Made by a program: the position numbers and the translations under genes. The notes beneath the pieces are model-generated. The model was not told the DNA's origin. It did not search any database and was given only the letters and a program-made list of their open reading frames with translations. Of a stretch of 64,000 nt of DNA, positions 1 to 7,260 are shown one piece after another (position 1 is the first letter of the stretch; each line of letters opens with the position of its first letter). The DNA comes from an uncultured Flavobacteriales bacterium (lineage in GTDB: Bacteria; Bacteroidota; Bacteroidia; Flavobacteriales_D; Crocinitomicaceae), in NCBI GenBank assembly GCA_903945495.1, contig CAJAVU010000070.1, positions 41,681-105,680 on the forward strand, read 5' to 3'.

Positions 1-1696
1 AGCCCATCAACATCATTCGCAATTCATCTCCTTCTGCAAAAGAATTCAACGCATCTTTACCAGCTTTATCAATTTTATCTGCGGCATCGTAGAAGAATGT
101 TTTAACGATTGCGATTTGTGCTTCGCAAGCCGCTTCTCCTTTTAATTCAATCATTTTTTCAACACGTAAAAGAACTGATTCTGCCTGATACGTGATAATT
201 GACATATCAGCAATGTTCATTAGTACCTCTTGCTCCTTTGAAAGTGTTTGCATTAATTTTTGAACAGCGCTACCTGCAACCATCAATATGGTTTTCTTAA
301 ATCCTTCTAAATATTTATGTTCTGCACCGAATACTCCTGTTGGAGCATCGCCCATTTCTGGAATTGACATTAATTCACCGGCCACTTTCATCGCTGGCCC
401 CATCAAATCCAATTCACCTTTCATCGCACGGCGCAAAATCATATCAACCGTTAACATGCGATTGATTTCATTTGTACCTTCAAAAATTCGATTGATACGA
501 GAATCACGGTAAGCTCTTTCAACTGGTGATTCAGCTGAATATCCCATTCCACCATATACTTGAACTGCTTCGTCAACCACATAATCCAAACACTCAGATC
601 CTGCAACTTTTAACATTGCACATTCTGCGGCAAATTGTTCAATTCCTTTTAATGTTGCTTGACCTTTAGGCATTCCAGAAGCAATTAATCCTTCAATTGC
701 ATCTTCAATGTTTTGTCCAGCGCGATAAGTTGCAGATTCCAAAACGAACGTTCGGATTGCTTGTTCAGCTAATTTATAACGAATTGCACCATATTTAGAA
801 ATTGGACGACCGAACTGTTCACGTTCGTTAGCGTATTTTACAGTGTCATTGATAGCACCTTTTGAACCACCTAAAACGCCTGCTGCTAATTTAATGCGAC
901 CAATGTTTAGAATGTTAATCGCAATTTTAAATCCATTTTCACGCTCAGAAAGCATGTTTTCGACAGGAACTTTTACATTGTTGAAGAAAACTTGACGCGT
1001 AGATGAACCTTTAATTCCCATTTTCTTTTCTTCAGGGTTTAAAGAGATTCCTTCTGTATCCGCTTCAACTAAAAAGGCAGTAAGGTTTTTGTCATCATCA
1101 ATTTTCGCGAAAACAGTCATGAAATTTGCAAAACCACCATTGGTGATCCACATTTTCTGACCATTTAAAATATAATGTTTACCATCTTCTGAAAGCACGG
1201 CCTTGGTTTTCCCAGAGTTGGCGTCGGAACCCGAACCTGGTTCAGTTAAACAATAGGCAGCTTTCCATTCTCCAGAAGCAAGTTTTGGGATGTATTTCGC
1301 TTTTTGTTCTTCATTTCCATAATAGAGTAGTGGTAAAGTACCAATTCCAGTATGTGCTCCATAAGCAACTGAAAATGAATAACCTTTTCCAAGATGTTCA
1401 GTTGCTAATAAAGATGTTTTGAAATCAACACCCATTCCTCCAAATTCTTCAGGAACAGTCATTCCTAACATGCCTAGTTCTCCAGCTTTTTCCATTAAGC
1501 TTTGCATGAAACCTTCTTCCATCTTGTCAATACGATCAAGATTTGGTTGGATTTCTTGTGCAATAAAATCATCACACATTTGTGCAATCATCTTTTGTTC
1601 TTCGTTCCATTCTTCAGGAATGAAAATTTCACTCGGTAACGTTTTACGGATAAGAAATTCTCCGCCTTTGATTGGATTGTTATTCGTTGGTTCCAT
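1..1696 (-). CDS. fadE: Acyl-CoA dehydrogenase FadE-like (partial, C-terminus beyond window)
   Basis: FAD-dependent acyl-CoA dehydrogenase, first step of beta-oxidation (acyl-CoA to trans-2-enoyl-CoA). About 565 residues are visible from the ATG at 1696; the reading frame runs off the left edge. Seen in the translation: the substrate/FAD region CLTEPGSGSDA, WITNGGFA, and the C-terminal catalytic block VYGGMGYSAESPVERAYRD followed by IFEGTNEINR, whose Glu is the usual catalytic base. Length and the extra C-terminal helical part resemble the roughly 600-residue Bacillus FadE/VLCAD type rather than short-chain enzymes. fadN and fadA lie on the same strand about 4 kb upstream, so the fadN-fadA-fadE order known from Bacillus is kept but interrupted by other genes. 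A palindromic motif shared with the marR promoter lies 56 bp upstream of the start. Confidence 0.93.
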   Translation of the reverse strand, partial: MEPTNNNPIKGGEFLIRKTLPSEIFIPEEWNEEQKMIAQMCDDFIAQEIQPNLDRIDKMEEGFMQSLMEKAGELGMLGMTVPEEFGGMGVDFKTSLLATEHLGKGYSFSVAYGAHTGIGTLPLLYYGNEEQKAKYIPKLASGEWKAAYCLTEPGSGSDANSGKTKAVLSEDGKHYILNGQKMWITNGGFANFMTVFAKIDDDKNLTAFLVEADTEGISLNPEEKKMGIKGSSTRQVFFNNVKVPVENMLSERENGFKIAINILNIGRIKLAAGVLGGSKGAINDTVKYANEREQFGRPISKYGAIRYKLAEQAIRTFVLESATYRAGQNIEDAIEGLIASGMPKGQATLKGIEQFAAECAMLKVAGSECLDYVVDEAVQVYGGMGYSAESPVERAYRDSRINRIFEGTNEINRMLTVDMILRRAMKGELDLMGPAMKVAGELMSIPEMGDAPTGVFGAEHKYLEGFKKTILMVAGSAVQKLMQTLSKEQEVLMNIADMSIITYQAESVLLRVEKMIELKGEAACEAQIAIVKTFFYDAADKIDKAGKDALNSFAEGDELRMMLMG

Positions 1697-1751
1697 TCTA
1701 TAGATGTAATTTAAAGTGTCATGCTACTAAGATAATAAAAGAATTCAATTA

Positions 1752-1764
1752 TTATGCATGCATA
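1752..1764. promoter_or_regulatory. Candidate beta-oxidation operator upstream of fadE
   Basis: TTATGCATGCATA contains the perfect palindrome ATGCATGCAT. The same 13-mer with one central change (TTATGCTTGCATA) lies at 10164-10176, upstream of the marR-fadN-fadA unit. It sits in the spacer between the fadE start and the 3' end of the MbnH-type gene. A role as operator is inferred from the sharing and the positions. Confidence 0.5.
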
Positions 1765-1773
1765 CTTAAAATT

Positions 1774-2793
1774 CTATTTTTTCTTTTCAGAAAGAAATGG
1801 ATTTGCCAAATAATTTTGATCCGTAAGTGTATTTAAGAAAGTAATTAAATCCTGTTTTTCCTGAGTTGTGAAATTAAATCCTGTCCCCAAACTAGTGGCT
1901 AAAGTTGAGCTTTGAACAATGCCATTGCTATAGTGATCGAGAACTTGATTCAATGTAAAGAAACGACCATCGTGCATATAAGGGTATGTCAGTGCTACAT
2001 TTCTCAACGAAGGAATTCTAAATTTTCCATTATCATTCGGGTCTTGTGTTACCAAGCCTCTGCCTAAATCATTCGTGAAATCACTGTCTAAACCATTGTT
2101 TGCAAAGCCAAAAGAACTTGTTAAAGGTTCTGTATGACAAGAGGCACAATGCGTTTTGAATAATTGTAATCCATTTTCTTCGGCGCTAGTAAATGTTGTT
2201 TTACCTAATACGTAATTGTCGTATTTTGATTCTGCAGAAATCATCATTGCCATGAATTGAGCAAGTGCTTTCAACAGTTTTTGATCTGTTACAGTTTCAC
2301 TTCCATATGCCTTCTTGAATTTTTCTTTATAGTGCGCACTGGCATTTAATTTGGCAACAACGTTAGTCATTGTTTCATGCATTTCTAAAGGATTTGTAAT
2401 CGGCGCGAACGAAAACGTTTCGATATGATTAATACCACCATCCCACATGAAGTTTGGATACCATGCCAAATTAGATAAAGCTGGAGAGTTTCTTTTTCCA
2501 ACAGTATTGTTTACTCCTAAACTAAAATTTACATTATGATCTGCGAATCCATGGGTTTGCGCATGACACTTTGCACAAGAAATGGTGCTATCCAATGATA
2601 AAATCGGATCATAAAATAATTCACGACCTAAATCAAAACGATCGTAGGTTTGAGTATTGTTTTCAAATTTGTAATGCGGTTCTGGAAAATGTGAAGGTTT
2701 TTCAAATCCCCATTCTTTGTAATTTTCAATTTCCGCTTTTTTACATGAAAATAGAAAAGCACTAATCGCAACTATGAATAATATTGTTCTCAT
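1774..2793 (-). CDS. MbnH-like di-haem cytochrome c peroxidase/MauG-family lipoprotein
   Basis: Predicted 339-residue periplasmic or outer-membrane di-haem protein. The ATG at 2793 is preferred: it gives a lipoprotein signal ending FLFSCKK (Cys17), whereas a longer frame would run back into the preceding gene. Two c-type haem motifs are present, CAKCH (residues 73-77) and CASCH (216-220), as in bacterial CcpA/MauG enzymes. The gene follows an MbnP-type gene, which is the hallmark of MbnH, the MauG relative that oxidises a Trp of MbnP to kynurenine to create a copper site. Electron donors are not visible nearby. An ordinary cytochrome c peroxidase is the alternative, but the pairing favours MbnH. 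An intrinsic terminator lies directly upstream of the start. Confidence 0.85.
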   Translation of the reverse strand: MRTILFIVAISAFLFSCKKAEIENYKEWGFEKPSHFPEPHYKFENNTQTYDRFDLGRELFYDPILSLDSTISCAKCHAQTHGFADHNVNFSLGVNNTVGKRNSPALSNLAWYPNFMWDGGINHIETFSFAPITNPLEMHETMTNVVAKLNASAHYKEKFKKAYGSETVTDQKLLKALAQFMAMMISAESKYDNYVLGKTTFTSAEENGLQLFKTHCASCHTEPLTSSFGFANNGLDSDFTNDLGRGLVTQDPNDNGKFRIPSLRNVALTYPYMHDGRFFTLNQVLDHYSNGIVQSSTLATSLGTGFNFTTQEKQDLITFLNTLTDQNYLANPFLSEKKK

Positions 2794-2799
2794 ATTTTG

Positions 2800-2828
2800 A
2801 AAAAAATCCCCTCTGTCAAACAGAGGGG
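2800..2828 (-). terminator. Intrinsic terminator/attenuator between mbnP- and mbnH-type genes
   Basis: Read on the minus strand, the stem CCCCTCTGT with loop TTG and ACAGAGGGG is a perfect 9-bp hairpin followed by a run of seven T. It sits after the MbnP-type stop codon and ends about 7 nt before the MbnH-type ATG, so it would reduce read-through into the second gene. Confidence 0.8.
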
Positions 2829-2836
2829 AATGATTA

Positions 2837-3601
2837 TTATTCGTGGATGTGATCAAAAGCGATACCACCATAGAAATCTGTCGCCATTGTTTTTGCAGTA
2901 GCACCTGGCATCATCAAAGAACTTGTAGTTGCTAAAGAAGCAGAAGAATGCCAAAGTTTAGCAGGATTTACAGTCATATGAACTTCTGAAGTGTGTCCAC
3001 CAGTTACTGTCAAAGAGTTTCCAGCAAAATTAACTGTCTTAACAGTTACAACATTGTTACTTCCCATAAATCCACCTAAATGGAATGCAAAAGAACCAGA
3101 ACCAGAATTAGGCGAAGTTCCTTCAGCTTTCACCATGATATATCCTGAATTCCAACTCCAGAACATATTATTTGCAACAGCTAAAGCACCTGATTGTGCA
3201 CCTGATACATTTCTTAAACTATCTACACCCATTGTATATTCCATGTCAGTATATTCGCCAGTAGGAACATTTGGAATTGATAAAATTTCTGAACCTGCAG
3301 TCGCTAAATCAACTAAGAAATAACTTTCAGGGTGAACATACCAACTTCCGTCCGCTTTTTTGAATTTAATGTTCGAAACGTAATATTTAAATGTTGTAAA
3401 GGTCATTGTGTCTTGCGTCATAGGGTGAACTAATTCCATGTTTAACAAGAAATTGTCCGCACCCATTCCCCATCGGTGAGCCATGTTAAGTTCAACAGTA
3501 CCTGTTGTCTCTGTTGGTGTTGTGTCTTTATCATCTTTTTTACATGACGATACGGAAAGTGCGGACACAACAAGTGCCGCAGAAATAAATAAATTTTTCA
3601 T
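2837..3601 (-). CDS. MbnP-family copper-binding lipoprotein
   Basis: 254 residues with a lipoprotein signal (SVSSC, Cys20) and a DKDTTPTETT linker, so anchored in the outer membrane or periplasm. The family pattern is clear: GTVELNMAHRWG near the N-terminus, FTTFKYYVSNIKF, ESYFLVDL, GVDSLRN, then MFWSWNSGY (146-154) with two Trp, KAEG, FHLGG (174), and a His-rich C-terminus ending DHIHE. In methanotroph MbnP a conserved Trp is oxidised to kynurenine by the partner MbnH and takes part in copper binding; W148 or W150 is the candidate here. No methanobactin biosynthesis gene is visible. The family assignment is firm; the use of copper in this organism is inferred. Confidence 0.87.
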   Translation of the reverse strand: MKNLFISAALVVSALSVSSCKKDDKDTTPTETTGTVELNMAHRWGMGADNFLLNMELVHPMTQDTMTFTTFKYYVSNIKFKKADGSWYVHPESYFLVDLATAGSEILSIPNVPTGEYTDMEYTMGVDSLRNVSGAQSGALAVANNMFWSWNSGYIMVKAEGTSPNSGSGSFAFHLGGFMGSNNVVTVKTVNFAGNSLTVTGGHTSEVHMTVNPAKLWHSSASLATTSSLMMPGATAKTMATDFYGGIAFDHIHE

Positions 3602-3671
3602 GTTTTTTACTAATTGCCCGAAGGCGAGTTAACTAATTAATTTTTCAATAAGAGTATTCAAATAGTTATCA

Positions 3672-4067
3672 TTAGCAAGGAGGATGATCAATAGTTTGAT
3701 TTATATCAAAATCATAATGATCACTATAATAGTAATTAGTGCTTTTTGTTATGTAGTAACCGTCATTCGAAATGGATGGAAATTCTGGTTTAAGCAAGGT
3801 GAATTCAGCTTGTTTCGTTTTAAACTCCTTTTTGGATTGATTTTTACCTTTCGAATCAAGCAGATTAATTTCATTTTCAACCTTACGCAATTTTTTTGCT
3901 AGTTGACATTGCCCATTACATTTTAGTTCTGGTTTGTTCTTGTTAACACAATAACGTGCAGTTATAAAATCTTGGTTTACTTTCCAATCAATCATAATAA
4001 GTGTCTGAATTACCGCTTGAAAGCAGATAATTACAGCAAATAATACTATGATTGATTTTTTAAGCAT
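3672..4067 (-). CDS. Small membrane-anchored Cys-motif protein, first gene of the MbnP/MbnH unit
   Basis: 131 residues, function unknown. One N-terminal hydrophobic segment (residues 5-26) is followed by a short conserved-looking stretch with Cys40, Cys50 and Cys54 (pattern C-x9-C-NGQ-C, then QLAKKL). A Lys-rich, probably helical middle and a Tyr/Asp/His-rich tail ending DHPPC (Cys131) complete it. I recall similar short Bacteroidota proteins near copper or TonB receptor genes, but this is memory rather than a search. It precedes the MbnP-type gene on the same strand with a 70-bp gap, so a shared transcript is plausible. The Cys and His residues would suit metal binding; no function is assigned. 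Confidence 0.75.
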   Translation of the reverse strand: MLKKSIIVLFAVIICFQAVIQTLIMIDWKVNQDFITARYCVNKNKPELKCNGQCQLAKKLRKVENEINLLDSKGKNQSKKEFKTKQAEFTLLKPEFPSISNDGYYITKSTNYYYSDHYDFDINQTIDHPPC

Positions 4068-4152
4068 TTTGCAAAATTAAATCTTTTTTGGTGGAGATAT
4101 TATGATTTAGCTCATAAAATCAGCTCCACCATAGAATTACAATTACATTCCT

Positions 4153-5475
4153 TTATTTCGAAATAGCAATTTTTAGTTTTTTACCTTTCACTTTTTCAAT
4201 TCGAATTTTTCCAAGAAGGCTGTTGATGTTTTTGCGTTTAACTGCTACATACGAAGTGAAATCTTGAACGGAAATTAATCCAATTTCTTCTTTCTTTAAA
4301 CCACCTTTTTGTCCCAAGAACCCCACAAGATCAATTTTATTAATCTTGTCTTTTTTACCGCCGCTGAAATACAAGGTAATCCAAGGACTTTCTGTTGGTC
4401 CCATCAAATCATTTGGAATACGGTATTCTGTATCTGGAATTTGAATATAATCTGGTGTGTTTTCTTCTTTGTTAATTAACAAATACGATGAACCATTTGC
4501 TTTCATTCTTGCAGTTCGTCCGTTGCGATGAATAAATGCTTCTTCACTGTGCGGATATTGGAAATGCACCACATGTTGAATTTCAGGAATGTCCAAACCA
4601 CGAGATCCTAAATCTGTACAAATTAAGGTATGATAACTTCCATTTCTAAATTTAATCAGCGCTCGTTCGCGTTCATCCTGTTCCATTCCTCCATGATAAA
4701 TAATGGATTCATAGCCGTTTTCATTTAAATATTCAGAAACACTTTCCGTGGCTTCTCTGAAATTGCAAAAAACAATCGTTAATTCGCCATTGAACGAGCA
4801 TAATAAATCAAACAAACGCTCAAACTTGGTGCTTGTTTTCACTGGGAAATTCCAAAATGTAATTGATGGCTCTTGCGAATTCGACAGGTGATTAATGATT
4901 GTTGGAGCGTTGAAATCCAAATAGGCAGGAAATTCTTTGTGCTCAGTTGCAGAAACTAATGTAGTTTGTCTTAAATCAGTAAATTCTTGATAGATAAACT
5001 TGATTTGATCCTCGAAACCAAACTCTAAACTTTTGTCATATTCGTCAACAATAAATTGCTTTACATTCGACAAGTCGATTGTGTTTCGCGTGATGTGATC
5101 GCAGATTCTACCTGGAGTTCCGATTAAAACAGCAGGGGATTCTGATAAACTATTTTTTTCAACTTGCATTGAGTGTCCGCCGTAACAAGTTAGAACTTTG
5201 AAGTTCGTTTTCATAGCGCGAAAAACGCTTTCAATTTGTATGGCTAATTCTCTTGAAGGAGCAAGGATGACTGCTTGAATATCTGTTACTTGTTGGTCTA
5301 AACGTAAGAAAAGTGGTAATAGAAAAGCGAATGTTTTTCCTGAACCGGTTTGAGAAAGGAGCATCATGTTTTTTGACGTTTCACTTTTCTCAAGTGTTTC
5401 CTGTTGAAGTTGATTTAATTCAGAGAATCCGATAGAACTCAAAATTGAATCGATTTGATGTTGATGTTTATTCAT
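4153..5475 (-). CDS. DbpA-type DEAD-box RNA helicase with DEYD motif II
   Basis: 440 residues with both RecA-like domains: motif I SQTGSGKT (41-48), Ia PSRELA, TPGR, motif II DEYD (144-147), motif III SAT (175-177), then RGLDIPEI and HRNGRTAR in domain 2. The C-terminal 75 residues match the DbpA/CsdA-type RNA-binding domain that targets 23S rRNA hairpin 92 in E. coli DbpA, suggesting a role in large-subunit assembly. Motif II reads DEYD instead of DEAD; the two acidic residues needed for Mg-ATP remain. It lies between fadA and the copper unit with no functional link to either. A promoter-like TATCTTTG ends 4 nt before the ATG, so the mRNA may have almost no leader. Confidence 0.9.
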   Translation of the reverse strand: MNKHQHQIDSILSSIGFSELNQLQQETLEKSETSKNMMLLSQTGSGKTFAFLLPLFLRLDQQVTDIQAVILAPSRELAIQIESVFRAMKTNFKVLTCYGGHSMQVEKNSLSESPAVLIGTPGRICDHITRNTIDLSNVKQFIVDEYDKSLEFGFEDQIKFIYQEFTDLRQTTLVSATEHKEFPAYLDFNAPTIINHLSNSQEPSITFWNFPVKTSTKFERLFDLLCSFNGELTIVFCNFREATESVSEYLNENGYESIIYHGGMEQDERERALIKFRNGSYHTLICTDLGSRGLDIPEIQHVVHFQYPHSEEAFIHRNGRTARMKANGSSYLLINKEENTPDYIQIPDTEYRIPNDLMGPTESPWITLYFSGGKKDKINKIDLVGFLGQKGGLKKEEIGLISVQDFTSYVAVKRKNINSLLGKIRIEKVKGKKLKIAISK

Positions 5476-5479
5476 ACCA

Positions 5480-5487
5480 CAAAGATA
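5480..5487 (-). promoter_or_regulatory. Candidate -7 element for the helicase gene
   Basis: TATCTTTG on the minus strand fits the Bacteroidota -7 consensus TAnnTTTG. It ends 4 nt upstream of the ATG at 5475. No clear -33 TTTG is visible at the usual spacing, so this is tentative. Confidence 0.45.
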
Positions 5488-5535
5488 AGATTATTGTTAG
5501 AGCTCAATACGAACTGCAACTAGGTAAAATCAAAC

Positions 5536-5573
5536 ACAAAAAAAAGCCGTCTTCATTGATGAAAGCGGCTTTT
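5536..5573 (-). terminator. Intrinsic terminator after fadA
   Basis: On the minus strand AAAAGCCG pairs with CGGCTTTT around an inner TTCAT/ATGAA pair, followed by a run of T. It lies 18 bp beyond the fadA stop codon and separates the fad unit from the helicase gene. Confidence 0.85.
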
Positions 5574-5590
5574 AACTATAACTTATTTTG

Positions 5591-6769
5591 TTAAATCATT
5601 TCTATAACGCCAGCTGCACCTTGTCCGGTTCCAACACACATAGTAACAATACCATATTTTTGTTGACGTTTTTTCAATTCATTCATGATTTGAACTGATA
5701 GTTTTGCGCCTGTACAGCCTAGTGGATGACCAAGAGCCAAAGCACCACCGTTTACGTTTACTATTTCTGGATTGATTCCTGTTTCACGAATAACAGCCAA
5801 CGATTGAGAAGCAAATGCTTCATTCAATTCGAATAAATTAATATCGTTTAATGACAAACCAGCTGCTTTAATTGCTTTTGGAATTGCATCAACAGGTCCA
5901 ATACCCATGATTCGTGGTTCAACTCCAACAACGGAATACGACGCCAAACGCGCAATTGGTTCCAAATTCAATTCTTTTACCATACGTTCAGACATGACCA
6001 ATACGAATGCTGCTCCATCAGATGTTTGTGAAGAATTTCCTGCAGTAACTGAACCTCCATTTGCGAAAACGGGCTTCAAATTTCCTAAGGCTTCTATGCT
6101 ACTAACGCGTGGACCTTCATCTGTATCCACAATGTATTTTTCTACTTGGCGTTTTTCGTTTGCGTCTAAAAAGATGCGTTCAACTTCTACTGGAACAATA
6201 TCATCCTTAAATCTGCCAGATTGAATTGCTGCCAAAGCTTTGTTGTGTGAGTGAACTGCAAATGCATCTTGTTCTTCTCGTGTAACTTTATATTGTTGCG
6301 CAACCGCTTCAGCCGTTAGTCCCATTCCCCAATACCAATTCGGATTTTCTTTGCCCACTTTTGGATTTGGAACAATTCTCCAACCACCCATTGCCATAAC
6401 AGACATTGATTCAACGCCTCCTGCAATGATACATTCAGCCATTCCACTTTCGATTTTTGCTGTGGCAATTGCAATGGTTTCCAATCCTGATGAACAATAA
6501 CGATTTACCGTCATTCCAGGAACTTTGTCTGTATTCATTCCCATTAAAGAAATCATACGTCCAACGTTCAAACCTTGTTCAGCTTCAGGAGTGGCATTTC
6601 CAACAATTACATCGTCAACACGCAATTTATCTAATTGAGGAACAGAAGCCATTAAATGTTTAATTACATCTGCTGCCAAATCATCAGGTCGGTAAAAACG
6701 AAATCCGCCTTTACCTGCTTTGCCAACTGCAGATCTGAAACCTGCTACTATATATGCTCTTTGTCCCAT
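5591..6769 (-). CDS. fadA: Acetyl-CoA C-acyltransferase (3-ketoacyl-CoA thiolase)
   Basis: 392 residues, the normal length for a thiolase. It cleaves 3-ketoacyl-CoA with CoA in the last step of beta-oxidation. The acylated nucleophile is Cys92 in NRYCSSGLETI; the catalytic His is in GGALALGHPLGCTGAK, and the second Cys is in CVGTGQGAAG near the C-terminus. The start MGQRAYIV at the ATG 6769 aligns with family N-termini. It is downstream of fadN on the same strand, but a four-helix-bundle gene with repeat borders now separates the two. An intrinsic terminator follows. A biosynthetic acetyl-CoA acetyltransferase is possible from sequence alone; the fad context favours the degradative role. Confidence 0.93.
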   Translation of the reverse strand: MGQRAYIVAGFRSAVGKAGKGGFRFYRPDDLAADVIKHLMASVPQLDKLRVDDVIVGNATPEAEQGLNVGRMISLMGMNTDKVPGMTVNRYCSSGLETIAIATAKIESGMAECIIAGGVESMSVMAMGGWRIVPNPKVGKENPNWYWGMGLTAEAVAQQYKVTREEQDAFAVHSHNKALAAIQSGRFKDDIVPVEVERIFLDANEKRQVEKYIVDTDEGPRVSSIEALGNLKPVFANGGSVTAGNSSQTSDGAAFVLVMSERMVKELNLEPIARLASYSVVGVEPRIMGIGPVDAIPKAIKAAGLSLNDINLFELNEAFASQSLAVIRETGINPEIVNVNGGALALGHPLGCTGAKLSVQIMNELKKRQQKYGIVTMCVGTGQGAAGVIEMI

Positions 6770-6788
6770 TTTTTTAGATATTAAGATG

Positions 6789-6812
6789 TTAAGATTTTAA
6801 GATTTTAGGACT
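6789..6812 (+). repeat. Left arm of 24-bp inverted repeat flanking the S23/IVP-like gene
   Basis: This arm is built of 8-mers TTAAGATT, TTAAGATT, TTAGGACT. It is the reverse complement of 7218-7241 with one mismatch in 24. It lies between the four-helix-bundle gene and fadA. Confidence 0.8.
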
Positions 6813-6834
6813 CAAACCTTAACATCAATATTAT

Positions 6835-7218
6835 TTACTTTTCTGTTTTTAGTATTCTCTTGAAAGCACCGATCATCTTCTGAAGTGTTTCTAACTCTAT
6901 TAATATTGACTTAGTTTGAATTTTGAAAATATCTTCAATTAAGATTAATTGTGTCTCAAGTTCATAAGAAGAAGATATCGCAATATTTAAAAAATGAAGA
7001 AATTCCTTTTCAGTAGTTCTACCAGAACCTTCAGCAATATTTGAAGGAATAGAAACGGCACAACGATTAATTTGAGATACTAATCCAAACTTTTCATCTT
7101 TTGGTAATTGGGAAGTAAGAAGATAAACATTCTTAACTAGAACCAATGATTCTTTCCAAATTTTCAATTCCCGGAAATTATGTACTTTCTTCAAATCACA
7201 ATTTTTTACTTCATTCAA
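6835..7218 (-). CDS. Four-helix-bundle protein (S23/IVP family), TTG start
   Basis: 127 residues of the TIGR02436-type family first known from 23S rRNA intervening sequences and related to Avd-type proteins. The family core is seen in FRELKIWKESL, INRCAVSIPSNIAEG and GRTTEKEFLHFLNIA, with Glu- and Leu-rich helices after it. The family forms pentameric bundles and binds nucleic acid; its cellular role is unsettled. There is no ATG near the N-terminus: an in-frame TAA lies two codons upstream, so TTG (caa at 7216-7218) is the best start, and this codon overlaps the right inverted repeat. The gene sits inside the fadN-fadA unit, to which it has no metabolic link, and both its edges carry the 24-bp inverted repeat. 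This suggests insertion as a cassette. Confidence 0.85.
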   Translation of the reverse strand: MNEVKNCDLKKVHNFRELKIWKESLVLVKNVYLLTSQLPKDEKFGLVSQINRCAVSIPSNIAEGSGRTTEKEFLHFLNIAISSSYELETQLILIEDIFKIQTKSILIELETLQKMIGAFKRILKTEK

Positions 7219-7241
7219 GTCTTAAAATCTTAAAATCTTAA
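7218..7241 (-). repeat. Right arm of 24-bp inverted repeat flanking the S23/IVP-like gene
   Basis: Read on the plus strand, AGTCTTAA is followed by two AATCTTAA units. It is inverted relative to 6789-6812, with 23 of 24 positions identical. It overlaps the TTG start codon of the four-helix-bundle gene by one base and lies 20 bp from the fadN stop codon. Confidence 0.8.
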
Positions 7242-7260
7242 AATCCTTCAATCATAAAGT

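Noticed and set aside
1774..2904. Longer start at 2904 for the MbnH-like protein
   Set aside because: It would overlap the MbnP-type gene by 68 bp and lose the lipoprotein signal; the ATG at 2793 fits better.
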